Source: Actinomycetes bacterium
Lineage (GTDB): Bacteria > Actinomycetota > Actinomycetes > Actinomycetales > Cellulomonadaceae
Length of the DNA: 5,334 nucleotides
Direction of reading: 5' to 3'
Assembly (NCBI GenBank): GCA_023389545.1
Contig: JAEWEI010000377.1
Location: forward strand, 1-5,334
Position 1 is the first letter of the stretch, and every line of letters starts with the position of its first letter. This document shows positions 1 to 5,334 of this stretch, piece after piece. The notes under the pieces are model-generated. The model made no database searches, was not told the DNA's origin, and saw only the letters and a program-made list of their open reading frames with translations. Made by a program: the position numbers and the translations under genes.

Positions 1-485
1 GGCGCCAGCGCCTGGGCCACCACGCCGCCGAGCCTGCCCACGAGGTCCTCCCCGCGCCGCCTCCGAGCGGCGGCCGAGGACGGGGCGGGCACCACGAGCA
101 GCTCGGCCGACGGGCCCCAACCGTGCAGCGCAGGAGCCACCTCTCGGGCGGACTGCGCGAGCGCCTCCGCCAGGTGACGGCCCACGTCGGCTCGCCCGCG
201 GTCCTTCCACGCCACGATGACCTCGCGCACCGGCCCCACGCAGCTGGCTGACGCCCACACGGGCAGTGGCGCGCTCCCGTCCATCCGGTCGAGCCGCGGG
301 GCGGATGCCTCGCACCGTCGTGGAGGCCACCGCAGCAGAGCCACGCAGGCCGGGCACACGACGACGTCGAACGCTCCACATCCCGCACAGGCCACGGGCA
401 GCACGAGCCGGCCGACCTCTGTGATGCGGGCCAGGACTCCGCCCGCCCGGGACGGGGGCGCATCGGTCGTCCGCGGCTCGGCCAT
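1..485 (-). CDS. comF: ComF family phosphoribosyltransferase-like protein, 3' end beyond window
   Basis: This gene is read leftward from an ATG at 485 and gives 161 residues before the window edge; the C-terminus is missing. A zinc-finger-like C33-x2-C36-x7-C44-x2-C47 near the N-terminus, the stretch VIVAWKDRGRADVGRHLAEA (residues 89-108) and VPAPSSAAARRRRGEDLVGR (132-151) match the conserved order of ComF proteins. The PRPP-binding loop that would confirm the phosphoribosyltransferase fold lies outside the window. ComF proteins are linked to DNA uptake in competent bacteria, but their biochemical role in Actinobacteria is not settled. The start is uncertain: no good Shine-Dalgarno sequence precedes the ATG, an in-frame GTG exists at 524, and an in-frame stop at 591-593 limits any extension. 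The position after lpqB is the usual one in Actinobacteria, where ribosome-hibernation and secA genes often follow; that continuation is inference. Confidence 0.88.
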   Translation of the reverse strand, partial: MAEPRTTDAPPSRAGGVLARITEVGRLVLPVACAGCGAFDVVVCPACVALLRWPPRRCEASAPRLDRMDGSAPLPVWASASCVGPVREVIVAWKDRGRADVGRHLAEALAQSAREVAPALHGWGPSAELLVVPAPSSAAARRRRGEDLVGRLGGVVAQALA

Positions 486-540
486 GGGCCCGAGGATGCC
501 CGCCGCGCGCGGCTGCCCACGCACTCCCCCGGGCGCCTGT

Positions 541-564
541 GGACGGCACGCCGGCTCGCCGTCC
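541..564 (-). terminator. GC-rich hairpin in the lpqB-comF gap, possible terminator
   Basis: GGACGGC at 541-547 and GCCGTCC at 558-564 form a perfect 7-bp stem around a 10-nt loop. It lies 46 nt beyond the lpqB stop and 55 nt before the comF start. There is no T-run after it in the direction of transcription, so it is not a canonical intrinsic terminator. Such U-less hairpins are proposed to act as weak terminators or RNA stabilisers in high-GC Actinobacteria, but a chance stem is also possible in DNA this rich in G and C. Confidence 0.35.
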
Positions 565-575
565 CGTGGGTCGCC

Positions 576-590
576 GCGGGCGCCGCCCGC
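576..590 (-). terminator. Short hairpin just downstream of lpqB, possible terminator or stabiliser
   Basis: GCGGGC at 576-581 and GCCCGC at 585-590 form a 6-bp all-G/C stem with a 3-nt loop, 19 nt beyond the lpqB stop codon. No T-tract follows. Together with the hairpin at 541-564 it makes two consecutive stems in the only sizeable gap of the minus-strand cluster, which could reduce read-through into comF or protect the 3' end of the mtrA-mtrB-lpqB message. The functional reading is inference. Confidence 0.3.
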
Positions 591-628
591 TCAGCCGGGG
601 AACGACGACTCAGCCGGGGAACGACGGC
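591..628. repeat. 19-bp tandem direct repeat across the lpqB stop codon
   Basis: Two head-to-tail 19-nt units, 591-609 and 610-628, are identical except at unit position 18 (A versus G). The right-hand unit contains the last codons and the TGA of lpqB; the left-hand unit lies in the intergenic gap and carries a second TGA at 591-593. Because 19 is not a multiple of 3, the second TGA is out of frame with lpqB but is in frame with comF, where it bounds that reading frame upstream. The near-identity of the units suggests a fairly recent slippage duplication. Confidence 0.9.
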
Positions 629-2319
629 GCGCGCACCCCTTCGGCGAGCAGCGCCCAACCCGGCCCCGACCGCACGTACAGGTCCCCGTCCCCCGTGGCC
701 ACATACAGCACCCGCTCGCCCTTGCCGCCCGCGAGCGCGACGACTCCCTCGAGCGCGGGCAGCGCACGCGTCTGGCCCGCCAGCGGGACCAGGTAGACGG
801 TCGTCGCCGTGGCCGTGGCGGACTTGCCCAGCACCCCCAGCGTCGCCTCGTCCACCCACACGACATGGCTCGCCTCGGTCAAGACGGCGCCGGCGGCGAC
901 CGGCGCCCCAAGCTGCAGGGGCGCGCCCTCCTGATCGCGCACCACCCCTGTGACGTCGAGCCCGAAGCCACTGGCCCCCGTCGAGAGGATGGCCACCCGG
1001 GTGCCGTCCCGCGCGACGCGGACCTCCTGCACCGTGCGCCCCGCGAGCCAGTCGGCGCGCACCACCTGCCGGGCTCCGTCCGCGCGCACCACCGTGAGCA
1101 CGGACCCGTCCGGCCCCGCCGCGGCCGACCACGTCCAGCCCAGCCGGTCCACCGACGGCGCGGTCAACGACGGGGCCGACAGCAGCTCGGCTCCGATGCC
1201 GCCGCTGGAGAGGCGCACGAGCGTGCCAGCCCCCGACTGGGCCACGCGGACGCTCTCGGCCTCGTTGCGGGCGATGCTGGTCACCCCCAGCCCGGCCAGC
1301 GACTCGACCCCCGTCACGGGCACGAGCTCCCCGCGGTCCAGGGTCATGAGCGTGTCGCCCTGGACCGCCTCCAACGCTTGGTCGCTGGGCAGCGAGCCAC
1401 GCTCCAGACGGGCGGGCTCCCAAGCGAGCGGGACGCCTCCAGCGAGGACCTCGACCGAGTTCACCTGCGCGATGTCGAGCGTCGCCTCGAGCTGGGCGAG
1501 CATCCGCGAGCGCTCCTCGGAGCCGCCGAGCGCCGCGCCCGACAACGACACCTGCGCGGTGCCGTCCGCGTCCACCGGCACCACGCCCGTCTCGAGCTGG
1601 ACACCGTCGGGCACGGCTGTGCGGACCGCGTCCCGCAGCCACGGGGACGGGCCCTCCATGAGCGCGCGGACCACGGAGGTCGCGAGGTTGCGCACGGGGA
1701 ACCAGCGCGTCTCCGGCACCAGGTGCGAGCCGTCCGCGGAGAGGAAGTACACGGTGGCCGCACGGAAGACGAGCTCGAAGTTCGGCTCCGAGAGCACCAC
1801 GCCGTTGTCCAGCCGGGAGATCCGCCACTGGTCGCTGCTGTCCTTGACCAGGTCGAAGACCAGGGGCTGGAGCGATCCGGGCGCGCTCTCCTCATAGACG
1901 CCGCTCGCGTCGATGCGGGCCGCGACACCGACCTTCACCTGCACCTGCGTGTCGGTCAGCAGGGTGATCTCGGGGCTGCTGGCCGTCGGGTAGACGATCA
2001 CCTGCTCATTCGGGTTCCACGTCGAGCGCACCTCGCCCGAGAGGTACTCGCGCGCCACGGAGAAGGTCATGCTGACGTCGGCGGTGGTCTCCCGGCTGAA
2101 CCCGGCGGCGTTGGCGTTGAGGAACCCCTGCACGATCTCCAGCGGTGAGGCGTCCTCGCTGGGCGAGTAGCCAAGCAGGGTCACCGGCGCCGGCTCGTTC
2201 ACCTCCGCGACGCCCTCGGCGACCGGGCCGCGGGTCGGGATGGAGACGCAGGCCGTCAGCGCGACGGCCAGGGCCAGCGTCGCGACACCGGCGCGGAGCA
2301 CGCGCAGCGGGCGGCTCAT
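610..2319 (-). CDS. lpqB: LpqB family lipoprotein, MtrAB accessory protein
   Basis: The product is a 569-residue extracytoplasmic lipoprotein. The N-terminus has arginines (R3, R6, R9), a hydrophobic segment and a lipobox L21-T22-A23-C24, so C24 should be lipidated after signal peptidase II cleavage; SIPTRGPV right after it is typical of LpqB. Residues about 45-190 form the LpqB N-terminal region, about 190-295 a GerMN-type domain (with VVRALMEGPSPWL at 216-228), and about 320-565 the LpqB beta-propeller-like C-terminal domain. The length is close to that of mycobacterial LpqB. In mycobacteria LpqB interacts with the extracellular part of MtrB and affects MtrA phosphorylation, cell division and surface properties; the same role here is inferred. 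The ATG overlaps the mtrB stop (ATGA) and is preceded by a strong AGGAGGT. Translation is intact, with no frameshift. Confidence 0.96.
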   Translation of the reverse strand: MSRPLRVLRAGVATLALAVALTACVSIPTRGPVAEGVAEVNEPAPVTLLGYSPSEDASPLEIVQGFLNANAAGFSRETTADVSMTFSVAREYLSGEVRSTWNPNEQVIVYPTASSPEITLLTDTQVQVKVGVAARIDASGVYEESAPGSLQPLVFDLVKDSSDQWRISRLDNGVVLSEPNFELVFRAATVYFLSADGSHLVPETRWFPVRNLATSVVRALMEGPSPWLRDAVRTAVPDGVQLETGVVPVDADGTAQVSLSGAALGGSEERSRMLAQLEATLDIAQVNSVEVLAGGVPLAWEPARLERGSLPSDQALEAVQGDTLMTLDRGELVPVTGVESLAGLGVTSIARNEAESVRVAQSGAGTLVRLSSGGIGAELLSAPSLTAPSVDRLGWTWSAAAGPDGSVLTVVRADGARQVVRADWLAGRTVQEVRVARDGTRVAILSTGASGFGLDVTGVVRDQEGAPLQLGAPVAAGAVLTEASHVVWVDEATLGVLGKSATATATTVYLVPLAGQTRALPALEGVVALAGGKGERVLYVATGDGDLYVRSGPGWALLAEGVRAPSFPG

Positions 2320-4043
2320 TGGACCTCCTGGTGGTCGAGCTCGTCGTCGAGCTCAGGCAGTGCCGCCGGGTCGAGCGCCTGGCGTGGGGGCGTCGCGGGC
2401 GACTCGGGCTCCTCGACGGGGATCAGGGGCAGCGGGGAGCCCTGCAGCCGGATGCCCGCACGGCGCGGCAGGGTCAGCCGGAAGCACGCGCCGCCGCCCG
2501 GGCGCCCCCACGCCTCGAGCCAGCCGCCGTGCAGGTGCGCGTCCTCGAGCGAGATCGCCAGGCCCAGCCCCGTTCCCCCGGTGGTGCGGGCGCGGGCGGG
2601 ATCCGCGCGCCAGAACCTGTCGAACACGTGCGCGGCGGCCTCGTCGGTCATCCCCACGCCGTGGTCGCGCACGGTCACCGCGATGGCTTGCGCGTCAGCG
2701 GCCAGGGTCACCGCCACCGTGCTGCCGTCGGCGTGCTCGATCGCGTTGTCCAGCAGGTTGCGCAGGATGCGCTCCACCCGGCGCGGGTCGACGTCTGCGG
2801 CGCAGCGGACGTCGGGCAGCATGACGCTGAGCCAGACGCCACGGTGCTCGGCGAGCGGGAAGGCGTGGTCGGCGGCCGCCGACACCACCTCGCGCACGTC
2901 CCTGTCCTCCGCGTCGAGGATCGCGGCGCCCGCGTCGAACCGGCTGATCTCCAGCAGGTCGGCGAGCAGGTCCTCGAACCTGTCGAGCTGCGTCTGCATC
3001 AGCTCCGCGGAGCGCTTGATCGACGGCTCGAAGTCGTGACGGGCGCCGTGCAGCACCTCCCCCGCCATCCGGATGGTCGTCAACGGGGTGCGCAGCTCAT
3101 GGGAGACGTCGGAGACGAACCGGCGCTGTAGTGCCCCGAGCTCCTCCATCCGGCCGATCTGCTCCTGCAGGCCCTGCGCCATCTCGTTGAAGGAGCGCCC
3201 GAGCGTCGCGAGCTCGTCGACCCCGCGCACCGGCATCCGCTCGTCCAGGCGCCCGTCCGCGATGCGCTCGGCGACCTGCGCGGCGGCCCGCACCGGCCGG
3301 ACCACCTGCCGCGTGACGAGCCAGGTCATGGTGCCGAGCAGCACCACGAGCGCCGCGGCGCCGATGGACAGCATCCGCTGCAGGAACTCGAGCCGCTCCT
3401 GCTCGGCCTGCAAGTTGTAGAGGAAGTACAGCTCGAAGGTGCCGGCGATCGGCACAGTCACCGTCTGGCCGACCATCACCGCGGGCACACCGCCCTGCTC
3501 GGCGGCCTGTCGCCCGGCGCCGGAGGCCGGCCACGCCACCGACTGCCAGCGCTGCCCCGCCCCCTCGATGGTGGCCCGGCGCAGGTCATCGCTGACCAGC
3601 TCGAACAGCGCCGGGTCGGAGACCGCCGAGTTGACCAGCATCGCCTGGCCGGGCGCCTGCCAGAGCAGCACCTCCCGCTCGCCGGAGCCGCCCGAGCGCA
3701 GGGCCCGCATGACGTCGTTGAGCAGCCGCTGGGCCTCCGTGACCGAGGTGGTGGTGGACGCGTCGAACGTCTCCTGGGCCTGCCGGGTCGCGCGGGCGCT
3801 CTCGTCGAGGACGAGCTCCACCCGCTCGGTGAACAGCCCGTCGCGCATCTGCTGGGAGAGGGTCACGCCGACAAGGGCGAGGGCGACGAGGCCAATCGCG
3901 AGGGTGGAGGTGACGACCCGCACCTGCAGCGACGAGCGCCAGGCATGGGACATCGCCCGCCCGGCGCCCCCCACCCGCAGGCGGGCGAGCCTCCAGGCGC
4001 GTCTCGCACGACCCGCGCGGCTGAGCCCGTCCTGCGCGTTCAC
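2316..4043 (-). CDS. mtrB: MtrB membrane sensor histidine kinase
   Basis: Starting at the GTG at 4043, the protein has 575 residues, close to the usual MtrB length (about 570). A basic N-terminus of about 40 residues leads to SLQVRVV and TM1 (about 42-62). An extracellular sensor region spans about 63-224, and TM2 about 225-244. A HAMP domain (about 245-298) is followed by the HisKA H-box SDVSHELRTPL with phosphoacceptor H315, the N-box RNLLDNAIEHADG (N429, N433), the G1 box DHGVGMTD (460-467), the F-box FDRFWR and the G2 box GGTGLGLA (489-496). The catalytic elements look complete. A Pro- and acid-rich tail follows the kinase core. The kinase autophosphorylates on His and passes phosphate to MtrA. 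The GTG sits 5 nt after the mtrA stop, without a clear Shine-Dalgarno sequence, so translation is probably coupled; an ATG at 3953 is a less likely start. Longer upstream starts would run inside mtrA and are unlikely. Confidence 0.96.
   Translation of the reverse strand: MNAQDGLSRAGRARRAWRLARLRVGGAGRAMSHAWRSSLQVRVVTSTLAIGLVALALVGVTLSQQMRDGLFTERVELVLDESARATRQAQETFDASTTTSVTEAQRLLNDVMRALRSGGSGEREVLLWQAPGQAMLVNSAVSDPALFELVSDDLRRATIEGAGQRWQSVAWPASGAGRQAAEQGGVPAVMVGQTVTVPIAGTFELYFLYNLQAEQERLEFLQRMLSIGAAALVVLLGTMTWLVTRQVVRPVRAAAQVAERIADGRLDERMPVRGVDELATLGRSFNEMAQGLQEQIGRMEELGALQRRFVSDVSHELRTPLTTIRMAGEVLHGARHDFEPSIKRSAELMQTQLDRFEDLLADLLEISRFDAGAAILDAEDRDVREVVSAAADHAFPLAEHRGVWLSVMLPDVRCAADVDPRRVERILRNLLDNAIEHADGSTVAVTLAADAQAIAVTVRDHGVGMTDEAAAHVFDRFWRADPARARTTGGTGLGLAISLEDAHLHGGWLEAWGRPGGGACFRLTLPRRAGIRLQGSPLPLIPVEEPESPATPPRQALDPAALPELDDELDHQEVQ
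2323..2329 (-). promoter_or_regulatory. Strong Shine-Dalgarno site of lpqB inside the end of mtrB
   Basis: Read on the minus strand this is AGGAGGT, with only CCA between it and the ATG of lpqB. It is the strongest ribosome binding site seen in the minus-strand cluster and lies within the last codons of mtrB. It fixes the lpqB start and suggests that lpqB can be initiated efficiently in its own right as well as by coupling to mtrB. The spacing is slightly short. Confidence 0.85.
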
Positions 4044-4052
4044 CGGGCTCAG
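4021..4052 (-). promoter_or_regulatory. Perfect inverted repeat across the mtrA-mtrB junction
   Basis: CTGAGCCCG at 4021-4029 and CGGGCTCAG at 4044-4052 are exact reverse complements (9 bp) around a 14-nt loop. In the mRNA the 5' arm contains the mtrA TGA stop, the GTG proposed as the mtrB start occupies the first three loop bases, and the 3' arm lies in mtrB codons 6-8. No T-run follows, so a plain terminator is unlikely. A ribosome finishing mtrA would melt the stem and uncover the mtrB start, which would favour translational coupling; this mechanism is inferred from geometry alone. Confidence 0.55.
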
Positions 4053-4732
4053 AGCGCTGGGGCCCCGGCCTTGTAGCCGACCCCCCGCACCGTCACGACG
4101 ATCTCCGGCCGCTCGGGATCGGCCTCGATCTTCGAGCGCAGCCGCTGCACGTGGACGTTGACCAGGCGCGTGTCGGCGGCGTGGCGGTAACCCCACACGC
4201 GCTCGAGCAGCACCTCCCGGGTGAAGACCTGCCACGGCTTGCGCGCGAGGGCGACCAGCAGGTCGAACTCGAGGGGCGTGAGGGATATCGGCGTCCCGTC
4301 CCGTGACACGCGGTGCCCGGTGACGTCGATGGTGAGGTCCCCGATGCCGAGGTGCTCGGGCGCCGGCTCGTCGCTGCGGCGCAGCCGGGCGCGCACCCGG
4401 GCGATCAGCTCCTTGGGCTTGAACGGCTTCGAGATGTAGTCATCGGCGCCGGACTCCAGCCCCAGGACGACATCCACGGTGTCGGCCTTGGCGGTGAGCA
4501 TCACGATGGGCACACCCGACTCGGCCCGGATCTGGCGGCACACCTCGGTGCCGTCCTTGCCGGGCAGCATCAGGTCGAGCAGCACCAAGTCGGGCTGCGA
4601 CGCGCGGAACACGCCGATGGCATCATCCCCGTCCGCGCAGAACACCGGGTCGAAACCCTCCGAGCGCAGCACGATGCCGATCATCTCCGCCAACGCGACA
4701 TCATCGTCGACCACAAGGACCCGACCCTTCAT
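4049..4732 (-). CDS. mtrA: MtrA response regulator, OmpR/PhoB family
   Basis: The product has 227 residues, almost the same as mycobacterial MtrA (228), and the sequence follows it nearly throughout. The receiver domain covers residues 1 to about 118, with the acidic pocket D9-D10-D11, phosphoacceptor D53 in LLDLMLPG, T80 in MLTAK, Y99 and K102 in SKPFKPKEL. The winged-helix DNA-binding domain spans about 128-224, with SLTPLEFDLLVALARKP (150-166), the recognition-helix region DTRLVNVHVQRLRSKIE (187-203) and the terminal hairpin VRGVGYKAG. Phosphorylated by MtrB, MtrA controls cell-wall hydrolase, division and replication-linked genes in Actinobacteria; the targets here are inferred. The ATG at 4732 is chosen because the receiver fold begins immediately after it, although no clear Shine-Dalgarno sequence is present. 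Further upstream the same frame stays open but has no receiver-like sequence. Confidence 0.97.
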   Translation of the reverse strand: MKGRVLVVDDDVALAEMIGIVLRSEGFDPVFCADGDDAIGVFRASQPDLVLLDLMLPGKDGTEVCRQIRAESGVPIVMLTAKADTVDVVLGLESGADDYISKPFKPKELIARVRARLRRSDEPAPEHLGIGDLTIDVTGHRVSRDGTPISLTPLEFDLLVALARKPWQVFTREVLLERVWGYRHAADTRLVNVHVQRLRSKIEADPERPEIVVTVRGVGYKAGAPAL

Positions 4733-4879
4733 GCGCCCATGATCGCACCCCGGATCAACCCCCAGGCCCAGATGCGAGCAGATCACCCGGTCGCGTCCCG
4801 CTCGGCCGCGCGCGCGTCGTCGGCGCGGGGTCCACCGCGCGCCGGCATTGCCGCGCCCAGATGGCCTGACGTGGCACGA

Positions 4880-4889
4880 TGAGCGCTCA
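4880..4889. promoter_or_regulatory. 10-bp perfect palindrome upstream of the rightward gene
   Basis: TGAGCGCTCA is a perfect palindrome, lying 35 nt before the ATG at 4925. Its location between divergent genes would fit a dimeric regulator site or an overlapping promoter element. There is only one copy in the intergenic region and no regulator can be assigned from the sequence, so it is a candidate only. Confidence 0.25.
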
Positions 4890-4909
4890 GCCGCCGGAGC
4901 CCGCGCACC

Positions 4910-4916
4910 AGGGAGC
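4910..4916 (+). promoter_or_regulatory. Ribosome binding site of the rightward gene
   Basis: AGGGAGC lies about 9 nt before the ATG at 4925, a normal spacing for a Shine-Dalgarno sequence. It supports this ATG as the start of the truncated rightward gene. Confidence 0.7.
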
Positions 4917-4924
4917 ACGAGTCG

Positions 4925-5334
4925 ATGACCACGCCGCACGAGGACGCGCCCCGGCCCTCGGGGCAGGCTCCGGGAGCTCCCGACGGACAGCAGCCCGCTC
5001 AGCCCACGCCGCCGGTCCCGCCGGCGCCGGCCGCGCCCTCCGGTTGGGGCCCGGCGCCGGGGCAGCCAGGCTCCCAGACTCCCGGGCACGGGCCGCAGCC
5101 CACCGGCTGGCAGCAGGCCCCCGGCTGGCAGCAGCCGGCCTACGGCGATCCCGCGTACGGACAGCCGGCGTACGGGCAGCCCGCCTACGGGCAGCCGGCG
5201 TACGGACAGCCGGCGTATGGACAGCCCGGCGCGCCGGCGCCGTACGGACCGGGTGGCTGGCGCCCGCCGGCGCTGCAGCCGGGCATCATCCCGCTGCGCC
5301 CTCTCGGCGTCGGGGAGATCCTCGACGGCGCCTT
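4925..5334 (+). CDS. Pro/Gln/Tyr-rich protein, likely GPDPase-membrane-domain family, 3' end beyond window
   Basis: The 136 residues visible are the N-terminus of a larger protein. Residues 1 to about 118 are low-complexity and probably disordered, rich in Pro, Gly, Gln and Ala, with GWQQ repeats at 61-72 and six Y-G-[QD]-P-[AG] pentads at 73-102. There is no signal peptide. From residue 119 the sequence becomes ordered: [17 protein letters not shown]. The [11 protein letters not shown](F) motif is characteristic of the start of actinobacterial multi-pass proteins annotated with a glycerophosphoryl diester phosphodiesterase membrane domain, and such genes are often found beside mtrA. The assignment is therefore family-level; the membrane segments are beyond the edge and no catalytic function is shown. 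The Pro-rich part would be cytosolic if the usual topology holds. A ribosome binding site precedes the ATG. It diverges from mtrA, with which it may share regulatory DNA. Confidence 0.85.
   Translation, partial: MTTPHEDAPRPSGQAPGAPDGQQPAQPTPPVPPAPAAPSGWGPAPGQPGSQTPGHGPQPTGWQQAPGWQQPAYGDPAYGQPAYGQPAYGQPAYGQPAYGQPGAPAPYGPGGWRPPALQPGIIPLRPLGVGEILDGA
5105..5140 (+). repeat. Two in-frame 18-nt repeats encoding GWQQ[AP][PA]
   Basis: Positions 5105-5122 and 5123-5140 each begin with the same 12 nt (GGCTGGCAGCAG) and encode GWQQAP and GWQQPA. They directly precede the YGQPA repeats and belong to the same disordered N-terminal segment. Confidence 0.8.
5141..5230 (+). repeat. Six tandem 15-nt units encoding YG[QD]P[AG]
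   Basis: Units start at 5141, 5156, 5171, 5186, 5201 and 5216. They encode YGDPA, four YGQPA and YGQPG (residues 73-102). Differences are mostly synonymous (TAC/TAT; GGA/GGG/GGC; CCC/CCG; GCG/GCC), with one Q-to-D change in the first unit and A-to-G in the last. The period keeps the frame, so copy number can vary by slippage without breaking the gene. Conservation of Tyr and Gln despite wobble drift suggests selection on the peptide. Confidence 0.95.

Larger units (their letters stand above)
4733..4924. promoter_or_regulatory. Divergent intergenic region between mtrA and the rightward gene
   Basis: This 192-nt gap separates two diverging start codons, so it should hold promoters for both the mtrA cluster and the rightward gene. 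I see no convincing -35/-10 pair on either strand. On the minus strand a poor -10-like GATCAT (4744-4739) lies 6 nt before the mtrA ATG, which would suit a leaderless message but is only a weak match. No GTCACA-type MtrA repeat is visible. It does contain a 10-bp palindrome at 4880-4889 and a 7-bp GC stem (4821-4827 with 4838-4844) that may be chance. Confidence 0.55.

Noticed and set aside
217..2148. A 643-codon open frame on the plus strand, antisense to comF and lpqB
   Set aside because: The translation is rich in Arg, His, Pro and Gly, with no recognisable domain. It lies antisense to a well-supported lpqB and is the usual shadow of strong G/C third-position bias.
2145..3131. A 328-codon plus-strand open frame antisense to mtrB
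   Set aside because: It is composition-driven (Arg/Val/Gln-rich), has no domain or start signal, and covers the conserved kinase domain of mtrB.
4044..4235. N-terminal extension of mtrB to an ATG at 4235
   Set aside because: The extra 64 residues run inside mtrA in another frame and have no resemblance to MtrB N-termini; the GTG at 4043 gives the family length.
4821..4844. 7-bp GC stem in the divergent intergenic region
   Set aside because: CGGCGCG/CGCGCCG stems are expected by chance in such GC-rich DNA, and its place has no clear relation to either start codon.
4848..4880. Possible -35 (TTGCCG) and -10 (CACGAT) for the rightward gene
   Set aside because: The spacer is 21 nt, too long, and the -10 matches the consensus poorly.
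4733..5089. N-terminal extension of mtrA to an ATG at 5089
   Set aside because: The extension is Arg/Gly/Pro-rich, unlike any receiver domain, and runs antisense into the start of the divergent gene; the MtrA fold begins right at 4732.
1..5334. CRISPR, tRNA/rRNA, insertion sequence or defence genes
   Set aside because: No spaced palindromic repeats, no RNA gene signatures and no transposase-like or defence-like protein were seen on either strand.

Overview
The window looks like chromosomal DNA from a high-GC actinobacterium. The sequence is very GC-rich, with strong G/C third-position bias that leaves long open frames antisense to the real genes. It carries the conserved mtrA-mtrB-lpqB-comF block. 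Protein features suggest Micrococcales, perhaps a Cellulomonas-like lineage, but that placement is inference and cannot be settled from this window.

Layout. Four genes lie on the minus strand, read from right to left: mtrA (4732-4049, OmpR-family response regulator), mtrB (4043-2316, membrane sensor histidine kinase), lpqB (2319-610, lipoprotein) and the 5' part of a comF-like phosphoribosyltransferase gene (485 to the left edge, truncated). mtrA and mtrB are 5 nt apart, mtrB and lpqB overlap by 4 nt (ATGA), and lpqB is separated from comF by 124 nt holding two GC-rich hairpins and half of a 19-bp tandem duplication. On the right, after a 192-nt divergent intergenic region, a plus-strand gene starts at 4925 and runs off the edge. 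Its N-terminus is Pro/Gln/Gly/Tyr-rich with pentapeptide repeats, and it ends at a motif typical of actinobacterial GPDPase-membrane-domain proteins.

How they work together. MtrB senses envelope or osmotic state and phosphorylates MtrA, which in Actinobacteria controls cell-wall, division and replication genes. LpqB is an extracytoplasmic lipoprotein known in mycobacteria to act with MtrB. The tight spacing implies co-transcription and translational coupling. comF may be read from the same transcript or partly insulated by the hairpins.

The gene content is ordinary and well described; I see no novel defence, mobile or biosynthetic system. The most interesting non-gene signals are a perfect 9-bp inverted repeat that places the mtrA stop in one arm and the proposed mtrB GTG start at the first bases of the loop, and the 19-bp tandem duplication across the lpqB stop codon.
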